Of a DNA stretch of 63,645 bases, positions 24,802-33,798 are shown piece by piece. The notes under the pieces were generated by a model. That model saw only the letters and a list, made by a program, of their open reading frames with translations. It had not been told where the DNA came from and searched no databases. The stretch is taken from NCBI GenBank assembly GCA_910585285.1, contig CAJUDL010000019.1, positions 1 through 63,645 on the forward strand, written 5' to 3'. Numbering within the stretch: position 1 is the first letter of the stretch; each line of letters opens with the position of its first letter. Made by a program: the position numbers and the translations under genes. Origin of the DNA: an uncultured Muribaculaceae bacterium. GTDB lineage: Bacteria > Bacteroidota > Bacteroidia > Bacteroidales > Muribaculaceae.

Positions 24802-25962
24802 ATGAATATCCTTTGGATTTATGACAAACCTTTGATACCGGAAGCTGGAGGAACAGAACGTATCACTTCCATAATATCATTAGGTCTCTCAAATCTGGGT
24901 CACAACTGTCTGGGTATTCTACAATTTAGTGAGGATTCTGAAATTATTGTCTATAATAATAATAGAGTCGACAATCTCACAGAGTTCTTGATTAAGAATG
25001 CGGTTGAGGTTGTAATAAATCAAATCGCATATACAAACTGGCTTCTTAATAAATTTCTTTCCTCAGGTGGAGAACAATGGCATCGCAACGGAGGCAAGAT
25101 AATTTCTTGTTTACATTTTGATCCACAGAATCCATCTTTCATACAATTATTGCGCTCCTATGAGACTCTATCATGCAAACAATACTTCACTCTGATTAAA
25201 CATCTCCTGTTCAAGAAATTTTACATACGTCAGCAACGACATAAGGAGGGAGAAACCTATAATTATATATATGATAATTCTGATACATTCGTAACGTTAT
25301 CGGAGTCTCATTTCCCTTATATGCAAAAAGTCATGCGACGCAACGAATACTCAAAACTTTCTGCAATAGGAAATCCTTTAACTTTTCCATATATCGAGAA
25401 TTCAAGCATCATCGAAACAAAAGAAAAGATAGTCGTGGTCTGTGCCCGAATGTCTGAATTCCATAAAAGAATAAGCATAATTCTTCATGCATGGAAGATG
25501 ATAAAACGTAGTAATTCTTCATTTGATTGGAAACTAATAATCATTGGAGACGGACCGGATCTTCCACGATATAAAAATATAGTTAAAAATCAAAAAATTC
25601 ACGATATTAAGTTTCTTGGACAGCAATCTCCGGAAGAATATTATAAAAAAGCATCAATCCTACTTCTCACCTCAAGTGCAGAAGGATGGGGATTAACCAT
25701 AACGGAAGGTTTACAAAACGGTGTAGTTCCCGTAGTCATGGATTCTTCATCTGTGTATCATGATATAATACGTTCGAATTACAATGGCATTTTAATTCCT
25801 AATAATAATATATCAGCTTTTGCTAATGCAGTTACTTTACTCATGGCTAATAGGGACTGTTTGACTACCATGCAATTAAATGCACTTGAATCGGCGAAAC
25901 ACTTCACGCTTGAGAAAGCCATGAAAAAATGGAAGAAATTGCTTTTAACAAATTTCGACTGA
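24802..25962 (+). CDS. Glycosyltransferase family 4
   Basis: 386 residues with the GT-B layout. The N terminus MNILWIYDKPLIPEAGGTER is the usual first strand and glycine loop of the acceptor domain. The donor domain from residue 205 reads EKIVVVCARMSEFHKRISII, WKLIIIGDGPDLPRYK, FLGQQSPEEYYKKASILLL, and the E-x7-E region AEGWGLTITEGLQNGVVPVV. First glycosyltransferase of the AT-rich variable block, 22 bp after the Wzc gene. Donor sugar and linkage are not readable. Confidence 0.88.
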   Translation: MNILWIYDKPLIPEAGGTERITSIISLGLSNLGHNCLGILQFSEDSEIIVYNNNRVDNLTEFLIKNAVEVVINQIAYTNWLLNKFLSSGGEQWHRNGGKIISCLHFDPQNPSFIQLLRSYETLSCKQYFTLIKHLLFKKFYIRQQRHKEGETYNYIYDNSDTFVTLSESHFPYMQKVMRRNEYSKLSAIGNPLTFPYIENSSIIETKEKIVVVCARMSEFHKRISIILHAWKMIKRSNSSFDWKLIIIGDGPDLPRYKNIVKNQKIHDIKFLGQQSPEEYYKKASILLLTSSAEGWGLTITEGLQNGVVPVVMDSSSVYHDIIRSNYNGILIPNNNISAFANAVTLLMANRDCLTTMQLNALESAKHFTLEKAMKKWKKLLLTNFD

Positions 25963-25970
25963 ATCCAATT

Positions 25971-27122
25971 ATGGGGAAACGAAAGATTTTATTTATTCAA
26001 CATACATTAGCCGGGGGGGGAGCGGAAAAAGTTTTAATTGATATCCTTAACCGCTTTGATTATAACAAATATGAGGTCACACTTCTTTTAGTATCTAAAG
26101 AAGGTGTATATATTGATGCAGTGCCATCAGAGGTAAGGATATGCGCTATCAAAGGACCTGGAATAGAAAGATTACGATCCTTGCCTAAATTTAAAATAAT
26201 AAACAATCGATGGACAAGATCCTTCTGGAGGATTGCCGACATTTGGAGAGCGTTAGGAGGTATTCATTTATATGAGACCGTCATTTCATTTATGGAGGGA
26301 TCAGCAGTATTCTATCACACTCTCCTATGGCCTAAAGGAAAACGGAATGTAAGTTGGGTACATATAGATTTATTGGCAAACCATTATACCTCATATTATT
26401 TTGACTATCCAGAAGATGAAATGGAGGCTTATAAGCATATGAATGAGATTGTATTTGTTTCTAATTCCGCCCAAAAAGCTTTTGAGAAATTATTCAATAA
26501 TAAATTCCCATCAAGGATAGTATACAATATTATTGAACGGAATAAAATAATTGAGAGGTCTTTTACACCATGCACTTATGTAAAAACTCATAAATTTACA
26601 ATATGCAGTATTGGAAGACTTACCCCTCAAAAAAGACAAGATCGTCTTATCAATGTAATTGCCTTACTAATAAAAAAATACGGTCTTGATGTAGAATTGG
26701 TTTTATTGGGGGATGGAGAATTACGTTCAGAATTAATGAATCTATCACATATAGCTGGCATCTCAGATTATGTTAGCTTTATGGGATTTTGTAACAATCC
26801 CTATCCATATCTCAAAGCTTCAGATGCATTTCTTCTCACCTCTGATGCTGAAGGATTTTCTTTAGTAGTAGCAGAAGCATTATGTTTGGGTGTACCGGTA
26901 GTCTCAACAAACACTACTGGTCCCAATGAATTACTTGCCAACGATGCCGGTATCATCACGGGATTTGAAGAGGAGGAGATTGCACAGAAAGTATTTGACC
27001 TTCTGACAGATCCCGATAAATTAAATTACTACAAGCACCAGGCTATCGATCGTTCAAGGATCTTTGATCCGGATCAAACAATGAATGAAGTTTATCGAGT
27101 AATTAATGGTGAAGATAAATGA
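25971..27122 (+). CDS. Glycosyltransferase family 4
   Basis: 383 residues from MGKRKILFIQHTLAGGGAEKVL; the frame opens earlier, within the previous gene, but this start carries the family's first strand. Donor domain: FTICSIGRLTPQKRQDRLI near residue 205, VELVLLGDGELRSEL, VSFMGFCNNPYPYLKASDAFLLTS, DAEGFSLVVAEALCLGVPVV and TTGPNELL. The phrase GGAEKVLIDIL with E-x7-E is typical of GT4 enzymes near GalNAc/Gal transferases. It overlaps the Wzx gene by ATGA, so the two are translationally coupled. Confidence 0.88.
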   Translation: MGKRKILFIQHTLAGGGAEKVLIDILNRFDYNKYEVTLLLVSKEGVYIDAVPSEVRICAIKGPGIERLRSLPKFKIINNRWTRSFWRIADIWRALGGIHLYETVISFMEGSAVFYHTLLWPKGKRNVSWVHIDLLANHYTSYYFDYPEDEMEAYKHMNEIVFVSNSAQKAFEKLFNNKFPSRIVYNIIERNKIIERSFTPCTYVKTHKFTICSIGRLTPQKRQDRLINVIALLIKKYGLDVELVLLGDGELRSELMNLSHIAGISDYVSFMGFCNNPYPYLKASDAFLLTSDAEGFSLVVAEALCLGVPVVSTNTTGPNELLANDAGIITGFEEEEIAQKVFDLLTDPDKLNYYKHQAIDRSRIFDPDQTMNEVYRVINGEDK

Positions 27123-28663
27123 TTCAACGAAGCGTAAATAAACAACTACTAATAAATATGATGTCAGGAGTTGGTGTATTCCTCCTGAACTTATGTGTCT
27201 CATTTTTTCTGACACCATATATTGTCAGCAAACTCGGCACCGCTGCTTATGGTTATATCGGATTGACCAATAATTTGATTGGATATACTGCCTTAATTAC
27301 TGTAGCGGTAAATTCTATGGCAGGAAGATTTATAACAATAAGTTTTCATGAAAATGACCTACAAAAGGCAAATTCTTATTATTCGTCTATATTTTATACA
27401 AATATAGGGTTGTCTGTAATTATTATTATTATATTTACAGTAATGACGATATTCTTGCAAGATATCATTAAAATCCCCTATAATCTTATTTCAGATGTAA
27501 AGATTCTCTTTGTATTGCTAAGTGTAACATCATGCCTAAGTCTTATAACAGGCGTAATAAGTGTGTATGCATTTATTCGCAACCGATTGGAGATTAGCAA
27601 TATTAGAAATCTCATAGGCAGTTTTATTAGAGTCGCCATTCTTCTAATATTATTCGGTTTCTTTACGCCTCATCTATGGTATATTGGGCTGACTATTTTT
27701 ATCATGAATCTATATGTAATCATTTCGAATTATTATTATAGTCGACTTCTTACCCCGGAACTACGTATCAGCCGCAGATCATTTAACTTCAAACGAGTTA
27801 TAGAAGTGACAAAAGCAGGTGCCTGGAATCTAATTTCAAGAATGAGCGAGATATTATCCAGAGGCTTTGACCTATTGCTTGCCAACTGGTTTATAAGCGC
27901 AACAGCAATGGGAATTCTTTCTATCACTCAAACCATTCCATCATTGATTTTAAGTTTTTTTGGTGCCTTAAGTGGAAATTTTGCACCTGAATTTGCTCGG
28001 CTTTATGCCATTAAAGACTATGACGGATTAAAAAAAGAATTGATGAAGGCGATCAGGCTTTCAGGATTCATGGCATGTATTCCACTAAGTATATTTTATG
28101 CTTATGGAGATATTTTTTATTCTTTATGGCTACCTTCTGAAAATGCATCAGAATTATACCTCTTGTCTTGTTTAGGCACATTCGGCATGATTTTCGGTTT
28201 GCCACAAGAACCTTTATGGTATATTTTTACAGCAACTAATCAGGTAAAGAAATCATCATTGAATCTGTTCTATAATTCATTATGTATATTTGCAACAGTG
28301 CTGTTATGTATGTTGATAATAAAAGACGACATGATGAGACTTACGGCTCTTGCATGCACAAGAACAATATACGGAACCATAAGGGTCACAACCTTTTTAC
28401 CAGGATATGGAGCAAAATGTCTTGGATTCAATCGTTGGACATTTTATCCCTTAATATTTAAAAATTTAATAAATGTACTAACCATAACAGCTATTTCATT
28501 AGGAATCAAGTATTATTTGATACCTACATCTTGGTTTGGTTTGATATTCGGGAGTATGCTTACATGTATAATAAGTATAGCCATTTCTTCGCAAATAGTT
28601 CTACAGAAAAAGGACAGAACATATCTTTCTTCTCTTGTTAAACAAAAATTGAGAATCGCATGA
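27119..28663 (+). CDS. Wzx flippase (capsule repeat-unit exporter)
   Basis: 514 residues with about twelve to fourteen membrane helices. N terminus: LLINMMSGVGVFLLNLCVSFFLTPYIVSKLGTAAYGYIGLTNN, the usual start of Bacteroidetes Wzx proteins. Later segments include ATAMGILSITQTIPSLILSFFGALSGNFAPEFARLYA. It flips the undecaprenyl-linked repeat unit to the periplasmic side for Wzy polymerisation. Joined to both neighbours by ATGA overlaps (27119 and 28660), so it belongs to a tight gene string. Confidence 0.9.
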   Translation: MIQRSVNKQLLINMMSGVGVFLLNLCVSFFLTPYIVSKLGTAAYGYIGLTNNLIGYTALITVAVNSMAGRFITISFHENDLQKANSYYSSIFYTNIGLSVIIIIIFTVMTIFLQDIIKIPYNLISDVKILFVLLSVTSCLSLITGVISVYAFIRNRLEISNIRNLIGSFIRVAILLILFGFFTPHLWYIGLTIFIMNLYVIISNYYYSRLLTPELRISRRSFNFKRVIEVTKAGAWNLISRMSEILSRGFDLLLANWFISATAMGILSITQTIPSLILSFFGALSGNFAPEFARLYAIKDYDGLKKELMKAIRLSGFMACIPLSIFYAYGDIFYSLWLPSENASELYLLSCLGTFGMIFGLPQEPLWYIFTATNQVKKSSLNLFYNSLCIFATVLLCMLIIKDDMMRLTALACTRTIYGTIRVTTFLPGYGAKCLGFNRWTFYPLIFKNLINVLTITAISLGIKYYLIPTSWFGLIFGSMLTCIISIAISSQIVLQKKDRTYLSSLVKQKLRIA

Positions 28664-29487
28664 GTAATTTTAAAAACAAGTTAGTATGGAAGATCAAGAC
28701 TCTTCTGGAAAGCTATATGGTCTGGAGATCTGACTCGTCACTAAGTTGGTGGAGGACCCTTTTTTTGAATTTCTATTTTTTGCCTTTTCATCAAGCAAAG
28801 AAGTTTCCGATATATGTATACGGTAAAATGAAACTAACGAAATTAAAAGGTCAGATAAAGATTGATTGTCCATTATCTGAGATATCAAAAGGCATGATAA
28901 AATTAAATCCAATTGTCGAAGCATCTGGAGCAATTGGAGGGGATATGATAATCATCCTTGGAGATGGAAAACTTATTTTTGAAGGACCTACACGAATTGC
29001 CACTAATTCGAAAATATTAATTTGGGGAGGTGGAACACTAAGGATCGGATCCAATACATATATGAATTCCGGTTTCAATATTGCCTGCTGCAATTCCATA
29101 ATAATTGGCGATTACACAAGATGCGGACCTGATGTTCAAATTTTCGATACAGATTTTCATTTTACGTTTACAACCCCGGAATATATCATTAGAAAGAATA
29201 ATTCACCCGTAAAATTGGGACATCATTGCTGGATTGGTGCCAGATCTTCAGTAATGAAAGGGATTACGCTGCCACCACATACTACACTAGCGTCCAATTC
29301 CTTGGCAAATAAAAATATAGTCACGCAGGAAAGATGTCTCATTGCAGGAACTCCTGCAAAATTAGTAAAAGAAGGTTTTTCACGTGTTTTTAATTATAAT
29401 GAAGAATGCAAATTATTCCAGTATTTTAAGACTCATCCAGAAGAACATTCTTTAAAATTAGAAGGAAATCCCGAACAATATGATTAG
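28660..29487 (+). CDS. Left-handed beta-helix acyltransferase (hexapeptide family)
   Basis: 275 residues. An N-terminal 110-residue stretch is followed by hexapeptide turns: LRIGSNTYMNSGFNIACCNSIIIGDYTRCGPDVQIFDTDFH, then the VKLGHHCWIGARSSVMKGITLPPHTTLASNSL block and LIAGTPAKLVKEGF, the standard ending of maltose/galactoside-acetyltransferase-like enzymes. The DTDFH motif holds the probable catalytic His. Role: O- or N-acetylation of a capsule sugar using acetyl-CoA. ATGA overlap with wzx. Confidence 0.85.
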   Translation: MSNFKNKLVWKIKTLLESYMVWRSDSSLSWWRTLFLNFYFLPFHQAKKFPIYVYGKMKLTKLKGQIKIDCPLSEISKGMIKLNPIVEASGAIGGDMIIILGDGKLIFEGPTRIATNSKILIWGGGTLRIGSNTYMNSGFNIACCNSIIIGDYTRCGPDVQIFDTDFHFTFTTPEYIIRKNNSPVKLGHHCWIGARSSVMKGITLPPHTTLASNSLANKNIVTQERCLIAGTPAKLVKEGFSRVFNYNEECKLFQYFKTHPEEHSLKLEGNPEQYD

Positions 29488-29499
29488 TATACAGCTTCA

Positions 29500-30519
29500 A
29501 TGAAGATTTCAATTATCATACCTGTATATAATGTGGAAAAATACATTATTGAATGTATTGAATCTGTAATAAACCAGAATTATTCTGGGTTGCTGGAGTG
29601 TATCATCGTTGATGATTGCGGAGAAGACCTCAGCATCTCTCTGGTGACCAACAGGATTTCATCATATAGTGGTCCTATTGAGTTCAAAATTATCCACAGA
29701 AATAAAAACGGGGGATTATCGGCTGCCAGAAATTCTGGAATCAGAGTTGCAACCGGAGATTATATCACCTTCCTTGACTCAGATGATAAGTTGATGCCGG
29801 ATGCAATAAAGAATTTTGCATCCATTGCAAGTAAATGTTCGGATATAGATTTAATACAAGGTGATATTTTTGTGAGTTCACCTGGGGAAAAAACAGCATA
29901 CCTTGCAATTTCTCCTGCATTGTTCCCTCCCCAATCTTATGATCCTTCATGGTGTGCATCAAGTCTTCTCAGTATTATTCCCACCACAGCATGGGGAAAA
30001 TTAATCAAAAGAGACTTCATATTATCTAACAATCTTTTCTATTGTGAAGGGATACTACACGAAGATGAAATGTGGCGTCTACAAGCATCACGTTATATAA
30101 AATCAATAGCATTCTGTTTTAATCCAGTGTACTATTACCGATTGGATAATTCAGATTCAATCATGCACCGAAAAGACCGTACACAGCATTATTTAAGCAT
30201 GCTTAAAATTGCAGAGGAAGTTATTGATAACTTTAATATAAATAATGCCTATGCTGAGATATCTTTCGCAATGTGGATACTCTCTTATTCAAAAAAATCC
30301 GCAATTTGGAAAGAGGTAACCGACAAACGGTCTGTATGTAATTATATTAAAAAACTTTTATCTAAAATCGGTAATAAGCCCGAAATTAGAATTATAAAGC
30401 CAATGCTTATTTTTCTTAGAATGCCATCAGTTATTATGGAGACCGCAATAATGAAATGGGTGTATAAAAAATCCCAATTCAAAATATACAAAAATATTTG
30501 TGGATATCCTCTTTCATAG
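29500..30519 (+). CDS. Glycosyltransferase family 2
   Basis: 339 residues of GT-A fold: MKISIIIPVYNVEKYIIECI at the start, CIIVDDCGEDLS, GGLSAARNSGIRVATGDYITFLDSDDKL (DxD motif within SDD), and LHEDEMWRLQASRYIK, the ED motif of the base region. It is an inverting transferase acting at the cytoplasmic face. Length is normal. The next GT2 gene starts 17 bp after its stop. Confidence 0.9.
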   Translation: MKISIIIPVYNVEKYIIECIESVINQNYSGLLECIIVDDCGEDLSISLVTNRISSYSGPIEFKIIHRNKNGGLSAARNSGIRVATGDYITFLDSDDKLMPDAIKNFASIASKCSDIDLIQGDIFVSSPGEKTAYLAISPALFPPQSYDPSWCASSLLSIIPTTAWGKLIKRDFILSNNLFYCEGILHEDEMWRLQASRYIKSIAFCFNPVYYYRLDNSDSIMHRKDRTQHYLSMLKIAEEVIDNFNINNAYAEISFAMWILSYSKKSAIWKEVTDKRSVCNYIKKLLSKIGNKPEIRIIKPMLIFLRMPSVIMETAIMKWVYKKSQFKIYKNICGYPLS

Positions 30520-30536
30520 TTGAAAACATTCGTATT

Positions 30537-31454
30537 ATGATTTCTGTGATTATTCCTATTTATAACGTTGAAGGGGATCTTGAGAGATGTCTTGACAGTC
30601 TTCTAAAACAACATAATCCGGATTTTGAAGTGTTAATGGTAAATGACGGTAGTAAAGATAATTCTAAAGAAATCTGTCTACGTTATGAGCATATTGACAG
30701 ACGTTTTAAACTCATCAACAAACCCAATGGCGGTGTAAGCAGCGCAAGGAATGAAGGGCTAAGACACGCTACAGGTGAATGGATAGTGTTCGTTGATGCA
30801 GACGATACGGTAGATGAAGATTATTTAACAATTCCTTTTAACGACACAGAATATATAGATATTATAGAAAAATCATATTGTATTCTCAAAAATGATCAAA
30901 TCGTACTTTCAAATGAGATCAATTCTGAGAAAATTCTTTACAATAATGAAATTGCTAAGTATTATTCAACCTATATACTATCTAACTCTGCAGCGTTATG
31001 GAATAAAATAATTAAAAGAGAGGTAATAAACGATTCAAGATTTGATGAGTCAAAAACTTATGGAGAAGATTTCTTATTTTTTCTCAGTATTTTTCATAGG
31101 ATAAAATACTATATATTATATCCAAAAGGAAAATATTACTATATCCGCAGAGAATTGTCTGCCGCAAGCTTTCATGAGCGAGAAGATAGAGGGTGTGTAC
31201 GTTCATTATTTAATAATCTGTATTCAGTTAAACAAATAACAATTCAAGGGGGAATCCCAGAGTTAGGAGAGTATATTATTTATAATATATATATATATGC
31301 CTTATTGAGAAAAAAAGAATTTCTGAATTTTAAAGATTGGTGCAGTGTATTTTATATTATAAGCAAATTGCCTTTTATAAAATGCAATCTTCTCCCATTC
31401 AAAACGAGAAAACTTATAATACGGCATACTCTAAAATCAAAATTCAAACGATAA
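30537..31454 (+). CDS. Glycosyltransferase family 2
   Basis: 305 residues from MISVIIPIYNVEGDLERCLD; the frame opens at 30498 inside the previous gene but the GT-A first strand argues for this start. Further motifs: VLMVNDGSKDNSKEICLRY, GGVSSARNEGLRHATGEWIVFVDADDTV (DxD), and YGEDFLFFLSIF. One of four GT2 enzymes in the locus. The region 31270-31300 is extremely AT-rich (runs of ATATAT). Confidence 0.88.
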   Translation: MISVIIPIYNVEGDLERCLDSLLKQHNPDFEVLMVNDGSKDNSKEICLRYEHIDRRFKLINKPNGGVSSARNEGLRHATGEWIVFVDADDTVDEDYLTIPFNDTEYIDIIEKSYCILKNDQIVLSNEINSEKILYNNEIAKYYSTYILSNSAALWNKIIKREVINDSRFDESKTYGEDFLFFLSIFHRIKYYILYPKGKYYYIRRELSAASFHEREDRGCVRSLFNNLYSVKQITIQGGIPELGEYIIYNIYIYALLRKKEFLNFKDWCSVFYIISKLPFIKCNLLPFKTRKLIIRHTLKSKFKR

Positions 31455-31496
31455 TACAAACAATAATTCTTTAGCGATATAAAACAAATTAATCTT

Positions 31497-33041
31497 ATGA
31501 AAAAGAGGTTAAATATACTTGACTGTACTTTTAGGGATGGTGGCTACTATACGAATTGGGATTTCTCAGATTCCATTGTAAAATCCTATCTCGATGCAAT
31601 AAACCATCTGCCTGTAGATTATATTGAAATTGGATATAGGAATAATCCAGCATCGGGATATATGGGAAGATTTGCATATTGTCCAATCTCTTTTTTACAA
31701 AAAATAAGAGACTATACTAACAAGAAAATTGCGGTAATGATTAATGAAAAAAACACCGCCACCGATGACATAGAATCCTTGTTAGGTCCCTTGACGGGAT
31801 TAATAGACATGGTGCGAATTGCAGTAGCCCCCATAAATATAGATCGCGCCATTTTACTTGCAAAAAAAATAAAGGGATATGGATTCAAAATTGCATTCAA
31901 TGTAATGTACATGTCCCAATGGTGTGAATATGATAAATTTTTCGACCATCTGACAGCATTGAATTCCATAATCGATTTATTTGTGATGGTTGATAGTTTT
32001 GGAAGCGTCACACCTATTGAAATAAAAGAAACTTTTACAGAAATAAAAAAGCGTCTTGATGTCCCAATTGGTTTTCACAGCCACAATAATCTTCAATTAG
32101 CTTTAATAAATACTCTCACTGCAATTGAAACCGGGGTTGAAATGGTAGATGCAACCGTATTAGGAATGGGACGTGGTGCGGGAAATCTCAATCTTGAATT
32201 ACTGCTCACTTATTTAAACAAAAAAGATGGCTTAGAGGTTGATCTTAACACATTGGGAGATCTTGTAGCAGCTTTCAATCCACTTTTATTGCACCACCAA
32301 TGGGGAACAAATCTTCCATACATGATATCGGGTGCAAACAGTATCCCCCAGAAAGAAGTTATGGAATGGGTTACCAATCGAATCTACTCATTTAATAGCA
32401 TAGTCAGAGCCTTGAATAATAGAAAAGACAATATAATTGACAATGCTAAATTTGCAAGTATTGATATAAAACGCAAATATGACACCATTCTGGTTATCGG
32501 AGGGGGTGAAACTGTTGATAAACATATATCTGGAATTAAGTCTTTTCTATGTCTACATAAAAATACAGCTTTGATATTTGCGACTTGTAGGCATGCCTCC
32601 TTATTTGAGGATGTGATAAACGATAAGTATTATATTTTAATTGGTGCGGAATCCAGACGGTTGGAGAAAACTTTCGACAAGCTACCTGAAAATGCCAAAG
32701 TGATACTTCCTCCCTATCCCAGAGCAATGGGAACGGATGTGCCAGATTTTGCAGTAAATAGTACTTATGAACTAAAAAATATAGATTTCTGTGAAAAATA
32801 TAATGACTCATGCACCACTGTAGCTCTTCAGTTGGCAATTGATTTGTGTGCCCAAAATACCTATGTAATCGGTTATGATGGTTATTCTGGGAATATTTTA
32901 TCAGAAAAAGAAGTGTCTCTTACTCGAGAAAACAGGTATATTTTCGAGTCATATATCAAGAATCAGGGAGCTAAATTAAAATCACTCACATCAACTTTAT
33001 ATACAGAATTAGAATCATTGTCTATTTATCAATATATATAA
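31497..33041 (+). CDS. DRE-TIM (HMGL-like) aldolase fused to a sialyltransferase/DUF115-like domain
   Basis: 514 residues in two parts. Residues 1-280 form a DRE-TIM metallolyase barrel like 4-hydroxy-2-oxovalerate aldolase and isopropylmalate synthase: LNILDCTFRDGGYYTNWDF (RDG metal/catalytic motif), IGFHSHNNLQLALINTL (HSHN with the metal-binding His pair), and DATVLGMGRGAGNLNLELL. Residues 325-514 look like a separate domain: DTILVIGGGETVDKHISGI, then AQNTYVIGYDGYSGNI and ESYIKNQGAKLKSLTST, the layout of DUF115/GT42-like proteins. It is followed after 2 bp by the CMP-Kdo-synthetase homologue, so I infer that it joins a pyruvate- or acetyl-type unit to an aldehyde to make a 2-ulosonic acid. 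Barrel call is secure; reaction is inference. Confidence 0.75.
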   Translation: MKKRLNILDCTFRDGGYYTNWDFSDSIVKSYLDAINHLPVDYIEIGYRNNPASGYMGRFAYCPISFLQKIRDYTNKKIAVMINEKNTATDDIESLLGPLTGLIDMVRIAVAPINIDRAILLAKKIKGYGFKIAFNVMYMSQWCEYDKFFDHLTALNSIIDLFVMVDSFGSVTPIEIKETFTEIKKRLDVPIGFHSHNNLQLALINTLTAIETGVEMVDATVLGMGRGAGNLNLELLLTYLNKKDGLEVDLNTLGDLVAAFNPLLLHHQWGTNLPYMISGANSIPQKEVMEWVTNRIYSFNSIVRALNNRKDNIIDNAKFASIDIKRKYDTILVIGGGETVDKHISGIKSFLCLHKNTALIFATCRHASLFEDVINDKYYILIGAESRRLEKTFDKLPENAKVILPPYPRAMGTDVPDFAVNSTYELKNIDFCEKYNDSCTTVALQLAIDLCAQNTYVIGYDGYSGNILSEKEVSLTRENRYIFESYIKNQGAKLKSLTSTLYTELESLSIYQYI

Positions 33042-33043
33042 AT

Positions 33044-33796
33044 ATGAAAATAATTGCAGTCATACCGGCACGTTACGAATCTTCGAGATTTCAGGGGAAA
33101 CCACTTGCTGAAATTTGTGGGAAATTGATGATAGAACGTGTCTATCTCCAAGCAAAGAAAGTCAAAGAATTTGATGAAGTTTATGTTGCTACAGATGACG
33201 AACGCATATTTGCAACTTGTAAGGAACGTAATATCAATGTATTAATGACATCTTCCCAACATAAAACGGGAACTGATAGAATTGGGGAAGTCGCCGAAAA
33301 AATACAGGGAGATCTTTATGTAAATATTCAAGGAGACGAACCTCTTATTGAGCCTGCGACCATCAAAAAAGCAATTGTCCCATTCTTAGAAAATCCAGAC
33401 ACAGATATAGAGGTTACCAATCTAATGACAGAAATCAAAGACCCAGTTGATCTGATCAATTTTACCGTACCAAAGGTAATTGCCAGCAAAGATGGTCGTG
33501 GGGTATATCTGACAAGATCTGCAGCACCATTTCCCAAGGGGAATATTGATGTTAAATACTACAAACAAGTTTGTGTGTATGGATTTACTCCACATGCTAT
33601 TAAATTTTATTGTGAGTATGGGAAAAAATTTGGTAAAGCAAAAATTGAATCCATTGAGGATATTGAGATTTTACGTTTCATCGAAAATGGTTTTCGAGTA
33701 CAATATATTGAGGTCGAATCTCAAACGATTGCTGTTGATACCCCCAATGATTTAAAACGAGTTATCAACTATATTCAGGATAATAACCTTGAATAA
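33044..33796 (+). CDS. CMP-ulosonate cytidylyltransferase (KdsB homologue)
   Basis: 250 residues, the KdsB length. N-terminal nucleotide-binding signature IPARYESSRFQGKPLAEICG, then EVYVATDDERIF, the KTGTDRIGEVAEKI loop, VNIQGDEPLIEPATIKKAI (metal/CTP motif), and VDTPNDLKRVINYI at the end. KdsB joins CMP to 3-deoxy-D-manno-octulosonate. One difference stands out: where Kdo enzymes have an RH-x-G-x-Y-A/G-Y motif, this protein has YYKQVCVYGFT, so the His and Gly are replaced. The true lipid-A KdsB should be elsewhere in the genome. I infer a related but altered ulosonic acid substrate supplied by the upstream aldolase. Confidence 0.8.
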   Translation: MKIIAVIPARYESSRFQGKPLAEICGKLMIERVYLQAKKVKEFDEVYVATDDERIFATCKERNINVLMTSSQHKTGTDRIGEVAEKIQGDLYVNIQGDEPLIEPATIKKAIVPFLENPDTDIEVTNLMTEIKDPVDLINFTVPKVIASKDGRGVYLTRSAAPFPKGNIDVKYYKQVCVYGFTPHAIKFYCEYGKKFGKAKIESIEDIEILRFIENGFRVQYIEVESQTIAVDTPNDLKRVINYIQDNNLE

Positions 33797-33798
33797 AA

